Assembly: GCF_001429505.1 (NCBI RefSeq)
Contig: NZ_LMJW01000018.1
Coordinates: forward strand, 534,111-583,880
DNA: 49,770 nt
DNA from: Allobosea sp. Root483D1
Lineage (GTDB): Bacteria; Pseudomonadota; Alphaproteobacteria; Rhizobiales; Beijerinckiaceae
Direction: 5' to 3'
A program made the translations under genes and the position numbers. The notes below the pieces were generated by a model that had not been told where the DNA came from, made no database searches, and saw only the letters and a list, made by a program, of their open reading frames with translations. Below are positions 28,292-36,332 of the stretch, piece by piece. The first letter of the stretch is position 1, and the number at the start of each line of letters is the position of its first letter.

Positions 28292-28307
28292 TTGTCTTAG
28301 CGGACAA
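28292..28307. promoter_or_regulatory. Likely operator for the XRE-cupin regulator
   Basis: TTGTC-ttagcg-GACAA is a perfect 5-6-5 palindrome 67 bp upstream of the regulator's ATG, inside the AT-richer patch of its promoter region. Adjacent ATTGT (28287-28291) extends the A/T-rich half-site. It is placed well for autoregulation. Confidence 0.5.
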
Positions 28308-28343
28308 TGCCTTGGATCACTCCAAGCGGCAAGTCGAGCGGCT

Positions 28344-29321
28344 TCAGACCGAACGGGACGGGCCGACCTCGCGGGTTTCCTTCTTGAGGAGACCGAGCTG
28401 CTGCTCGCGCAGGATGACGTAGATGCCCGAGGCGATCACGATCAGCGAGCCCAGGAGAACGGCCATCACCGGCCATTCGCCGAAGACGAACCAGCCGAGC
28501 GCCGTCGCCCAGATCATCGTCGAGTATTCGAAGGGCGCGATCAGCGAGGCGTCGCCATAGCGATAGGCCTGGACCAGCAGCATCTGGCCGAGACCGCCGA
28601 GCACGCCGATGGTGACGAGCAGGATGAAGTCCTTCAAATCGGGCACCGTCCAGCCGAGCGCCAGCGTCAGCAGGCCGAGCAGCGAAGTCAGCGACATGAA
28701 GTAGAAGACGATGGCGCCGGTCTTCTCGGTGTGGGTCAGGAGCCGGACCTCGACCGAGGCGAAGGCGGAGCAGAAGGCGCCGGCGAGCGCGAGCAGGGCG
28801 CCGATGGCGGGGCCGCCGGACAGGCCGTGCCCGAAGGCCTGGGCGCCCATATGCGGCGAGAGCATCAGCAGCACGCCGACGAAGCCGACGGCGACCGCGG
28901 TCCAGCGATAGACGCGGACCCGTTCCTTCAGGATCAGCGCCGCCAGCACGACGACGATCAATGGCGCGGCATAGCCGATCGCGACCGCGTCCGAGAGCGG
29001 CAGCAGGTGCAAAGCGGCGAAGCCGAGGAACATGCCGGTCGAGCCGATGACACCGCGCTTGAGATGGCCGCGCAGATTGCTGGTCTTGAGCGCCTCGGGA
29101 AATTCATGCCGCCAGGCCAGCCAGATCATCAGCGGGATCAGCGCGAAGAACGAGCGGAAGAAGACGAGCTCGCCGGTCGGATAGCGCGAGGCCAACGTCT
29201 TGATGCCGGCCGACATCAGCGTGAACGACAGGGCCGAAAGCAACTTGAGGCTGATGCCGAGGAGCGGTGACAAGGGAAAAGGTCGGGCACGAGGAATGGA
29301 AGTCTTGTGCAAGACTTCCAT
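28344..29321 (-). CDS. EamA/DMT family transporter
   Basis: This inner-membrane transporter of up to 325 residues has ten predicted helices in two EamA repeats. The first repeat contains ASRYPTGELVFFRSFFALIPLM and the second EVRLLTHTEKTGAIVFYFMSLTSLLG. It ends in a short charged cytoplasmic tail (LLKKETREVGPSRSV). The family exports amino acids, nucleobases or other metabolites by proton exchange. The start is uncertain: the ATG at 29321 lies inside a perfect palindrome, with AAGGA touching it, and no better in-frame start with a ribosome site precedes helix 1. Its neighbour is an XRE-cupin regulator. Confidence 0.88.
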   Translation of the reverse strand: MEVLHKTSIPRARPFPLSPLLGISLKLLSALSFTLMSAGIKTLASRYPTGELVFFRSFFALIPLMIWLAWRHEFPEALKTSNLRGHLKRGVIGSTGMFLGFAALHLLPLSDAVAIGYAAPLIVVVLAALILKERVRVYRWTAVAVGFVGVLLMLSPHMGAQAFGHGLSGGPAIGALLALAGAFCSAFASVEVRLLTHTEKTGAIVFYFMSLTSLLGLLTLALGWTVPDLKDFILLVTIGVLGGLGQMLLVQAYRYGDASLIAPFEYSTMIWATALGWFVFGEWPVMAVLLGSLIVIASGIYVILREQQLGLLKKETREVGPSRSV

Positions 29322-29324
29322 TCC
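29293..29324. repeat. Perfect 15-2-15 palindrome over the EamA start
   Basis: GGAATGGAAGTCTTG, TG, CAAGACTTCCATTCC is a perfect inverted repeat. On the minus strand it includes the ATG of the EamA gene, so the mRNA hairpin would bury the start codon and ribosome site. It is not related in sequence to the other repeats of the window. Confidence 0.8.
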
Positions 29325-29406
29325 TTAGACCACGAGCGTGGAGCCGTTCCAAGCACCGATCTTGCAAATCGGACCGGCGCGATGCGGGACGCCATGGCTA
29401 GCGCGG

Positions 29407-29859
29407 TCAGGCGAGGCGGTATTCGAGGATCTCGTCGCCGCGATCGTCGAAGCTGCCGGTCGAGGTCCAACCCAGATGCCGGTAGAAGCCATAGGAGCGC
29501 ACGGCCGGATCGGATGAGCAGCTCAGGAACAGCCTGGTGAGGCCGAACTCCCTGAATTCTGTGACAACCAGGCCCAGCAGGGTCTTCCCGACGCCCTGTC
29601 CTTCATGCTCGGGCAGCAGCGCCAGCACGGCGATCTCGCCGGTTTCGCGCTCGCCGAAGCAGTAGCCGACGATCTCATCGGCCTCGATCGCGACATGGCC
29701 TGGCAGGCTGCCATCGGCGATGGCGGCCTGCCAGCTTTCGAGCGTGACACCCGCTTCCGCGAGGCGCTCGACCGAGAAGGCGTTCTCCCGTGTCCTGCCG
29801 CGCAGGACGACACAGGCGGGCGTATCCTCGGGGACGGCGCGTCGATAGGCGATGGTCAT
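29407..29859 (-). CDS. GNAT family N-acetyltransferase
   Basis: The 150-residue protein has a single GNAT fold. Beta-strand 4 and the acetyl-CoA motif read IAVLALLPEHEGQGVGKTLLGLV (around residues 76-98, the R/Q-x-x-G-x-G/A pyrophosphate loop). The C-terminal YGFYRHLGW segment is typical of small-molecule or peptide N-acetyltransferases. The substrate is unknown. It is on the same strand as the EamA gene 85 bp downstream, with a spacer containing another imperfect hairpin (CCGATCTTGCAAATCGG region). It could modify what the transporter exports, but that is a guess. Confidence 0.9.
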   Translation of the reverse strand: MTIAYRRAVPEDTPACVVLRGRTRENAFSVERLAEAGVTLESWQAAIADGSLPGHVAIEADEIVGYCFGERETGEIAVLALLPEHEGQGVGKTLLGLVVTEFREFGLTRLFLSCSSDPAVRSYGFYRHLGWTSTGSFDDRGDEILEYRLA

Positions 29860-29925
29860 CGGTCTCGGTTTGGTTCTGGAGGAGAGAACCGAGGCGCACG
29901 CTGACGCGCCCCGGCCGACCCGGGG

Positions 29926-30705
29926 TCAGAAGTTCGTCCGGAACGAGCCGCCGTCGATCAGGAAGTTCTGGCCGGTGATGTAGCCGGCATGGGCGCTGGA
30001 AATGAAGGCGCAGAGCTTGCCGAACTCGTCGGGCGTGCCGAGGCGGCCGGCCGGGACGGCAGCGAGCCGCCGCTTCGTCGCTTCCTCGATGCTGATGCCC
30101 TGCATCTCGGCGACCTTGTTGGTCGCGGTCTTGATCCGGTCGGTGTCGAACACGCCCGGCAGGATGTTGTTGATCGTGACGTTGGCATGGGCGATTTCGC
30201 GGGCCACGCCGGACAGGAAGGCAGTGAGGCCGGCGCGGGCGGCGGAGGAGACGTCGAGCCCGGTCAGCGGGGTCAGCACGCTCGCCGAGGTGATGTTGAC
30301 GATGCGGCCGAAGCGCCGCTCGATCATGCCGTCGACCACACGCTGCACCAGCTCCAGCGGTGTCGCCATGTTCTGCGCGACGCCTTCGATCAGTCCTTCG
30401 CGCGTCACCTCGCGGAAGGGCTTGGGCGGCGGGCCGCCATTGTTGTTGACGAGGATGTCGACCTTTGGCGCTGCGGCGAGCAGCGCGTCCTGGCCAGCCT
30501 TGGTCGAGACGTCCGCGACGACGGCGATCACGGTTGCGCCGGTGCTGGCGCGGATCGCGCTCGCGGTCTCCTCCAGCGTCTTGGCGTCACGGCCGTTGAC
30601 GACGACGGTGCAACCCGCTTCGGCGAGCGCCTGCGCGCAGCCACGGCCCAGCCCCTTGCTCGAGGCGCAAACGATGGCCGTACGGCCGGCAATACCCAGA
30701 TCCAT
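29926..30705 (-). CDS. SDR family protein with altered catalytic residues
   Basis: The 259-residue Rossmann protein has cofactor motif ASSKGLG (residues 14-20), NNNGGPPP replacing the usual NNAG (87-94), and Ser in NITSAS (about 140). The catalytic YxxxK position reads SSAAR (153-157), so both Tyr and Lys are replaced. The C-terminal GQNFLIDGGSFRTNF is normal. The same degenerate pattern occurs in a recognised SDR subfamily annotated as 3-oxoacyl-ACP reductase-like, so this is probably a conserved divergent enzyme or binding protein and not a damaged gene. It is monocistronic and divergent from the LpxH-like gene. Confidence 0.88.
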   Translation of the reverse strand: MDLGIAGRTAIVCASSKGLGRGCAQALAEAGCTVVVNGRDAKTLEETASAIRASTGATVIAVVADVSTKAGQDALLAAAPKVDILVNNNGGPPPKPFREVTREGLIEGVAQNMATPLELVQRVVDGMIERRFGRIVNITSASVLTPLTGLDVSSAARAGLTAFLSGVAREIAHANVTINNILPGVFDTDRIKTATNKVAEMQGISIEEATKRRLAAVPAGRLGTPDEFGKLCAFISSAHAGYITGQNFLIDGGSFRTNF

Positions 30706-30801
30706 TGTCGTCTCCCGGAAAGTCCGTTCCTGTCAGGGCAGGCAAAGCACGGTTTCGCCGCCGCGTCATCAAAGCGTAGTGCAAATCAGACACACGCCGG
30801 T

Positions 30802-30914
30802 GAGCCCGCTCCGCTCAGCTTGCCTGCAAGCTGAGCGGAAAAGCGGTCTCGAACTTGGGATGAGAGACGGATTCACCGATCAGATTGGGACAATCTGATC
30901 GGACCCGGCTCTCG
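30802..30914 (+). repeat. Composite two-hairpin element, copy B
   Basis: The plus-strand layout is GAGCCCGC, hairpin 1 (13-14-bp stem, 30810-30839), AAAAGCGGTCTC, a spacer, GAGACGGATTCAC, and hairpin 2 (12-bp stem, 30876-30902, loop GGA). It aligns end to end with the reverse complement of 18911-19024. It occupies most of the 234-bp divergent gap between the SDR and LpxH-like genes and ends 25 bp before the latter's ATG, so it is probably transcribed in that gene's leader or carries part of its promoter. Confidence 0.8.
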
Positions 30915-30939
30915 CATCGCAATAGATAGGCCAGCGAGC

Positions 30940-31770
30940 ATGAGCGACGACAGCGACGCCAAGCAGGTTCGCAGCATCTTCATATCCGACCTGCATCTCG
31001 GCACGCGTGGAGCGCAGGCGGATCTCGTGCTGGAGTTCCTGCGCGACTATGACGCCCCGACGATCTACCTGGTCGGCGACATCATCGATGGCTGGCGGCT
31101 GAAGAGCGGCTGGTACTTCCCGCAGTCGCACAACGACGTGGTGCAGAAGCTGCTGCGCAAGGTGCGCAAGGGCTCGACGCTGATCTACGTCACCGGCAAC
31201 CACGACGACTTCCTGCGCGATTACACCGGCCTGCAGTTCGGCGGTATCACGCTGGTCGACGACATCGTCCACGAGACCGCCGACGGCAAGCGCATGCTGG
31301 TGATCCACGGCGACCTGTTCGACCTCGTGGTGCGCAATGCCAAATGGCTCGCCCTGCTCGGCGACTGGGCCTACACGATCGCGCTCGTGCTCAACCACGG
31401 CATCAACAAGGTCCGCCGCGTCCTTCGTCTGCCGCACTGGTCGCTCTCGGCCTGGGCCAAGCACAAGGTCAAGAACGCGGTGAACTATATCGGCGAGTTC
31501 GAGCAGTGCCTCGCCGACGAGGCGCGACGGCACAAGGCCGACGGTGTGATCTGCGGGCACATCCACCACGCCGCCCAGCGCGAGATCGGCGGGCTGACCT
31601 ATATCAACACCGGCGATTGGGTCGAAAGCTGCACGGCCGTGGTCGAGCATGACGATGGCCGCTTCGAGATCATCCGCTGGCCGCAGCATCGACAGAGGGG
31701 CGAGAAGCCGGCGCTGCCGGCCCCCGCGACGCGTCCTGCCCCTGTGCCGAGCCTCGTCGAGGCCGCGTGA
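30940..31770 (+). CDS. LpxH-like UDP-2,3-diacylglucosamine diphosphatase family phosphoesterase
   Basis: The 276-residue calcineurin-like metallophosphoesterase has the full metal-site set: SDLHLG (16-21), GDIIDGW near 46, GNHD near 86, HGDLFD near 124 and CGHIHHA near 205. The HGD.FD motif and length fit the LpxH-like branch found in alphaproteobacteria. The C-terminal Pro/Ala tail is probably disordered. Its stop codon overlaps the start of the following glycosyltransferase gene (TGATG), so they are co-translated. Lipid A or other glycolipid metabolism is likely; many alphaproteobacteria use LpxI for the actual lipid A step, so this may act on another substrate. Confidence 0.85.
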   Translation: MSDDSDAKQVRSIFISDLHLGTRGAQADLVLEFLRDYDAPTIYLVGDIIDGWRLKSGWYFPQSHNDVVQKLLRKVRKGSTLIYVTGNHDDFLRDYTGLQFGGITLVDDIVHETADGKRMLVIHGDLFDLVVRNAKWLALLGDWAYTIALVLNHGINKVRRVLRLPHWSLSAWAKHKVKNAVNYIGEFEQCLADEARRHKADGVICGHIHHAAQREIGGLTYINTGDWVESCTAVVEHDDGRFEIIRWPQHRQRGEKPALPAPATRPAPVPSLVEAA

Positions 31771-32867
31771 TGCGCGTCCTGATCGCGACGGACGCCTGGC
31801 GCCCGCAGATCAACGGCGTGGTGCGCTCGCTGGAACGGATGGTCGAGGCGGCGCCGGAATTCGGCGTCACCCCGCAGATGCTGACGCCGGAAGGCTTCTG
31901 GCAGGTCGGCCTGCCGTCCTATCCCGACATCCGTATCGCGTTGGCGACGCGCCGCCACATCGCTAGGCGCATCGCCGAGTTCGGCCCCGATCATATCCAT
32001 ATCGCGACCGAAGGGCCGATCGGCTGGCTGACGCGCGCTGTCTGCCTCGCACAGAAGCGGACCTTCACCACGAGCTACCACACCCGCTTCCCGCAATATG
32101 TCGCGGCGCGCTGGCCGATTCCCGAGAGCTGGAGCTACCGTTTCCTGCGCCGTTTCCACGGGCCGGCGGCCGGCGTGATGGTCTCGACGGCGACCGTCGA
32201 GGCGGAGCTGCGCGCGAATGGCTTCGAGCGCATCCTGCGCTGGGGGCGGGGTGTCGACCTCTCGCTGTTCCATCCGCGTCCGGAGAGCGTGCTCGACCTG
32301 CCGCGACCGATCTTCCTCAGTGTCGGCCGGGTCGCGGTCGAGAAGAATCTCGAGGCCTTCCTGTCGCTGCGGCTACCCGGCAGCAAGGTCGTGGTCGGAG
32401 ACGGCCCAGCTCGCGGCGATCTCAAGCGCGCCTTCCCGGAGGCGCATTTCCTCGGTGCGCGCGAGGGCGAGGACCTGGCGTCGATCTATGCCTCCTCCGA
32501 TGTCTTCGTCTTCCCGAGCCTGACCGACACCTTCGGCATCGTGCTGTTGGAGGCAGCGGCGAGCGGGCTGCCGGTCGCGGCCTTCCCGGTGCAAGGGCCG
32601 AGCGACGTCTTCGCCGGCAGTCAGGCGGCGGTGCTGCACGAGGATCTGCGCCAGGCCGCGCTCTCGGCCCTGCGCCTGCCGCGCGAGGCCGGGCTCGAGC
32701 TCGCCCAGCGTCATAGCTGGCACAACAGTGCCGAGCAGTTCTACGGCCATATGCGCCGGGCGATGCAGGCTGCGGCGGCGGGGAAACCTGCGCGGGCTGA
32801 ACCGGAGCCGGTGCAGAGTCCGCTCTCCGTCCGGCTGGAGCCGGTGGAGCGCAAGGAGTTCGCGTAA
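31770..32867 (+). CDS. GT4 family glycosyltransferase
   Basis: The 365-residue GT-B enzyme has the N-terminal acceptor domain start MRVLIATDAWRPQINGVV and the GT4 donor motif FPSLTDTFGIVLLEAAASG near residue 250 (E-x7-E type). FLSVGRVAVEKNLEAFL marks the start of the second domain. Relatives are mannosyl-, glucosyl- or sulfoquinovosyl-transferases making glycolipids. The SYHTRFPQYVAARWP stretch resembles alpha-monoglucosyl or mannosyl diacylglycerol synthases. The ATG at 31770 overlaps the phosphoesterase stop by one base; a GTG three bases earlier is also possible. The pair probably builds a membrane glycolipid. Confidence 0.9.
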   Translation: MRVLIATDAWRPQINGVVRSLERMVEAAPEFGVTPQMLTPEGFWQVGLPSYPDIRIALATRRHIARRIAEFGPDHIHIATEGPIGWLTRAVCLAQKRTFTTSYHTRFPQYVAARWPIPESWSYRFLRRFHGPAAGVMVSTATVEAELRANGFERILRWGRGVDLSLFHPRPESVLDLPRPIFLSVGRVAVEKNLEAFLSLRLPGSKVVVGDGPARGDLKRAFPEAHFLGAREGEDLASIYASSDVFVFPSLTDTFGIVLLEAAASGLPVAAFPVQGPSDVFAGSQAAVLHEDLRQAALSALRLPREAGLELAQRHSWHNSAEQFYGHMRRAMQAAAAGKPARAEPEPVQSPLSVRLEPVERKEFA

Positions 32868-32888
32868 GTTTGGTTCAGGCGAGCAGCG

Positions 32889-34676
32889 TCACAGCCGGCG
32901 CGAGCGGGCATGGCGCGGGAGCGCGGGCTGCGGCGCACTCGCCGGCTTGAGCTCGCTGCGGAAATCGTCGCGGCGCTGATGCACCGAGGCGATGACGAGG
33001 CCCATAGGCACGCCGAGGCCGACCAGAGCCGCTTCCGACAATTGCAGGCTGGCCTCGATCGTCTCCGGCACGGCGTCATTGACGCCGATCTCGTAGAGAT
33101 GGCGGGCATGCTTGGCGTCGCGGGCGCGAGCGACGATCACCAGGTCCGGCCGCATGCTGCGCGCTGCCGCGACGATCTCGTCGACGGCGCGGGGATTGTC
33201 GATGGTGACGATCAGAGCGGTCGCCTCCTCCAGGCCGCAGAGCCGCAGGAAATCCGGCCTGGTGGCGTTGCCGTAGAAGGCCGGGCGGCCGGCCCGGCGT
33301 TGCGCCGCGATCAGCGCGGGATCGGCATCGACGGTGATGTAGGGAACCTTGTGCTGATCGAGCATCTCGCTGACCAGCCGGCCGACGCGGCCGAGGCCGA
33401 CGACGATGGCACGCGGTGCGTGATCGTCCGGCGGCAGGATGCTCGCTTCCGTGGGCAGGTGCACCGCAGGCGCCAGGCGCGCCGAGAGCTTTCGCGCCAT
33501 GCGGGCGGCGAGCGGCAGGAAGATCATGGTCAGCGAGACGCCGGCCAGCACCAGCGAGGCGGCGCTCTGGTCGACCAGCTTGGCGGCGACGGAAGCAGTC
33601 AGCAGCACGAACGCGAACTCGCCGCCCGGGCCGATCATGATCGCGGTTTCGAGCGCGGTCGCCCGGGACAGCTTGAAGTAGCGGGCGAACAGGAAGGTGA
33701 TTGTCACCTTGGCGAGGAAAAGCCCGGCGGCGATGCTCAGGATCGCGACCGGCTGAGCCGCCAATGCGGCCGGGTTCACGCTCATGCCGACAGTCAGGAA
33801 GAAGACGCCGATCAGCAGCGATTTGAACGGCTCGATCGTGACCTCGATGGCGCGGCGATACTCCGTCTCGGCCAGCAGCAGTCCGGCGATAAAGGCCCCC
33901 AGCCCCATGGAGAGGCCGGCCCCGGCGGCGATCAGCCCCGTGCCGAGTGCGACCAGGAGCGTCGCGGCCATGAAGCTCTCGGATGAATCGGTCGAGGCGA
34001 CCAGGCGAAAGAGCGGGCGCATCGCGACGCGGCCGATGACGACGATGGCAGCGATGGCGGCGACTGCCTGAAGCAGTGCCTGGGTCAGGCCGGCGAGCAG
34101 CGAGCCGTTCTCCTGCGCACCGAGCACGCTGACCAGGAAGAGCAGAGGAATCACCGCAAGGTCCTGGCAGAGCAGGATGGCGAAGCTGGCGCGCCCGGCC
34201 GAGGAGGTGATGCGACGGTGCGCCGATAGCAGCTCGACCACCATCGCGGTCGAGGACAAGGCGAGCGCCGTGCCGATCAGCAGGGCCGCGGCCGCCGGCT
34301 GCCCGAAGGCATAGGCGATGGCGCTGATCGCGGTGGCCGAGAACGCGACCTGGCCCAGGCCGAGCCCGAAGACCAGCCGGCGCATGGTCATCAGGCGCTC
34401 ATAGGAGAGCTCGAGCCCGATGACGAAGAGCAGGAAGGCGACGCCGAGCTCGGCAGGGCCGGCGAGCGCCTCCGCATTCGAGACGGTGATCGCGCCGAGG
34501 AAGGGAATCTTGGCGGCGAGGCCGCCGAGACCATAGGGGCCGAGCAGGGCGCCGCAGGCCATGAAGGCGACGACCGAATTGACCCGGAAACGCTTGGCGA
34601 AGGGCACGATCACGCCGGCCGTGGCGAGCACGACCACGGCATCGCGATAGGCGGAAGGATCGATCGTCCCGGCCAC
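32889..34676 (-). CDS. Kef-type CPA2 monovalent cation:proton antiporter
   Basis: This 595-residue inner-membrane protein has about twelve helices in the Na+/H+ exchanger domain (residues 8-400), including GVAFLLFVIGLELSYERL (78-94) and the ion-binding CQDLAVIPLLF (170-180). An RCK_N domain follows (421-540: RAIVVGLGRVGRLVSEMLD, the NAD-binding GxGxxG). The architecture is that of KefB/KefC and YbaL, potassium efflux systems gated by nucleotides or glutathione. There is no KefF/KefG ancillary flavoprotein gene nearby. The last 30 residues are basic and disordered. It is divergent from the MoxR gene and convergent with the glycosyltransferase gene, with a gap of 21 bp. Confidence 0.93.
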   Translation of the reverse strand: MAGTIDPSAYRDAVVVLATAGVIVPFAKRFRVNSVVAFMACGALLGPYGLGGLAAKIPFLGAITVSNAEALAGPAELGVAFLLFVIGLELSYERLMTMRRLVFGLGLGQVAFSATAISAIAYAFGQPAAAALLIGTALALSSTAMVVELLSAHRRITSSAGRASFAILLCQDLAVIPLLFLVSVLGAQENGSLLAGLTQALLQAVAAIAAIVVIGRVAMRPLFRLVASTDSSESFMAATLLVALGTGLIAAGAGLSMGLGAFIAGLLLAETEYRRAIEVTIEPFKSLLIGVFFLTVGMSVNPAALAAQPVAILSIAAGLFLAKVTITFLFARYFKLSRATALETAIMIGPGGEFAFVLLTASVAAKLVDQSAASLVLAGVSLTMIFLPLAARMARKLSARLAPAVHLPTEASILPPDDHAPRAIVVGLGRVGRLVSEMLDQHKVPYITVDADPALIAAQRRAGRPAFYGNATRPDFLRLCGLEEATALIVTIDNPRAVDEIVAAARSMRPDLVIVARARDAKHARHLYEIGVNDAVPETIEASLQLSEAALVGLGVPMGLVIASVHQRRDDFRSELKPASAPQPALPRHARSRRL

Positions 34677-34715
34677 GTCACCCTCAAGGAATCAAGCGAA
34701 GCTGCTGATCCCAAA

Positions 34716-34732
34716 GCTTTGCTTGGCAAAGC
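34716..34732. other. Short hairpin in the antiporter/MoxR divergent region
   Basis: GCTTTGC-TTG-GCAAAGC is a perfect 7-3-7 inverted repeat 39 bp upstream of the antiporter start. It may be an operator or leader hairpin. The rest of the 181-bp gap shows nothing more that I can name. Confidence 0.35.
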
Positions 34733-34857
34733 CTTGCAACACAAACCAAATCACGCGTCGGGCTGACGAAAACTTGCCCCGCCGCCGGCTGACCTCTAAG
34801 CACTGTGCCGTTCGCGTCGGCAGTGCGGTCGCGAACTCGCCATACGAAGGGCCCCGC

Positions 34858-35703
34858 ATGCGCTTTACCGGCACCGCCTCCTACGTCGCCACCGAGGACC
34901 TGACCGTCGCGGTCAATGCCGCGATCCGGCTGGAGCGGCCGCTGCTGGTCAAGGGCGAGCCCGGCACCGGCAAGACCGTGCTCGCCGAGGAGATCGCCGC
35001 CGCGCTCGGCGCGCCGCTGCTGACCTGGCACGTCAAGTCGACCACCAAGGCGCAGCAGGGGCTCTACGAATACGATGCGGTCAGCCGCCTGCGCGACAGC
35101 CAGCTCGGCGATGCCCGCGTCTCCGACATCGCCAACTACATCAAGCGCGGCAAGCTCTGGGAGGCCTTCGTCTCGCCGGTGCGCCCGGTGCTGTTGATCG
35201 ACGAGATCGACAAGGCCGATATCGAGTTCCCGAACGACCTCCTGCTCGAGCTCGACCGCATGGAATTCCATGTCTACGAGACCGGCGAGACGATCAGGGC
35301 GGCGCAGCGGCCGGTGATGATCATCACCTCGAACAACGAGAAGGAATTGCCGGACGCCTTCCTGCGCCGCTGCTTCTTCCACTACATCCGCTTCCCGGAC
35401 GCCGAGACGATGCAGAGAATCGTCGAGGTGCATTTTCCCGGCATCAAGAAGCGATTGATGGAGGAGGCGCTACGCCTGTTCTTCGAGGTGCGCGAAGTGC
35501 CCGGCATCAAGAAGAAGCCTTCGACCTCCGAGCTGCTCGACTGGCTGAAGCTCCTCGTCGCCGACGATATCGGCCCCGAGGTGCTGCGCGAGCGCGATCC
35601 GCGCAAGCTGATCCCGCCATTGCACGGCGCGCTGCTCAAGAACGAGCAGGATGTCTCGCTGTTCGAGAAGCTTGCCTTCATGGTGCGGCGGGAGAGCCGC
35701 TGA
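34858..35703 (+). CDS. MoxR family AAA+ ATPase (CoxD-like)
   Basis: The 281-residue AAA+ ATPase has Walker A GEPGTGKT (33-40), Walker B VLLIDEID (111-118), a sensor 1 region IITSNNEKELPDAFLRR and a C-terminal lid. The length and start (MRFTGTASYVATEDL) match MoxR/CoxD proteins, chaperone-like ATPases that work with a von Willebrand factor A protein to insert or mature metal cofactors. No VWA partner (CoxE) is adjacent: the next gene is convergent and overlaps its 3' end by 26 bp. The ATG at 34858 follows GAAGGG; the frame back to 34723 is not plausible. A role in maturing the molybdenum enzyme of this window is conceivable but 9 kb distant. Confidence 0.92.
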   Translation: MRFTGTASYVATEDLTVAVNAAIRLERPLLVKGEPGTGKTVLAEEIAAALGAPLLTWHVKSTTKAQQGLYEYDAVSRLRDSQLGDARVSDIANYIKRGKLWEAFVSPVRPVLLIDEIDKADIEFPNDLLLELDRMEFHVYETGETIRAAQRPVMIITSNNEKELPDAFLRRCFFHYIRFPDAETMQRIVEVHFPGIKKRLMEEALRLFFEVREVPGIKKKPSTSELLDWLKLLVADDIGPEVLRERDPRKLIPPLHGALLKNEQDVSLFEKLAFMVRRESR

Positions 35704-36310
35704 GCTTCACCGCCGGGATCGCGTCGCAAGGCGGGATAGCGGTGGCGAGATCCACTTTGGGGTCGATTTCGCGGACGGCTTCCTTGAGGTCGAAGTCGCG
35801 CATCAGCAGGACATAGTCCTGCGTCTCCGACGTCCTGAGATAGCCGGTCATCGCGATCGGCTTGCCCGAGAGCTCCCCGAGCCGGCAGGCCTTGTCGGCG
35901 CCGAGCGCCAGGCTGCCGCGATTGCCGCTGTTCTGCGGCCCGATGAACATCTCCTCGCGGAAGCTGCCGAGACGGGCCGCGTCGGCTGCGCTCAACCTGA
36001 ACACGGTGAAGCGGCGTCCCGGTGAAGCCATCGTCGGCAGTTTCGCCAGCTCGGCTGGGTCGCGCACTTCCTCCAGAACGACCTTGCGCTCATGGCGTCC
36101 GCCATCCTTCGGGAGGGCGACGAGCGTCATGGTGACGCCGCCGGGCAGGGTGCGGATGTCGGCCGGCAGGCTGATGCCGGCGCGCAGCTGCGCTAGATCG
36201 GTGGTCTTCATGTCGATCTTCGACAGCTTCGGCAGCGAGGTCAGCGGGACGTGGCCGCAGCCGGCGAGCAGAGAGCAAATCAGCAGATTGGCAGGTAGGG
36301 CAGTGCGCAT
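35678..36310 (-). CDS. Putative lipoprotein
   Basis: The 210-residue product starts with a short signal ending in the lipobox LLAGC (Cys near residue 18), so it should be lipidated and membrane-anchored. The remaining domain has two or three Cys (ACRLG, PPCDA) and no recognised motif. The ATG at 36310 was chosen because the lipobox follows directly; the longer frame to 36475 runs across the divergent gene's promoter and start. Its 3' end overlaps the moxR-like gene by 26 bp tail to tail. A pair of face-to-face promoter-like sequences lies just upstream. Confidence 0.75.
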   Translation of the reverse strand: MRTALPANLLICSLLAGCGHVPLTSLPKLSKIDMKTTDLAQLRAGISLPADIRTLPGGVTMTLVALPKDGGRHERKVVLEEVRDPAELAKLPTMASPGRRFTVFRLSAADAARLGSFREEMFIGPQNSGNRGSLALGADKACRLGELSGKPIAMTGYLRTSETQDYVLLMRDFDLKEAVREIDPKVDLATAIPPCDAIPAVKLSGSPAAP

Positions 36311-36332
36311 GGCGGCTCTCGATGAAATGGCT

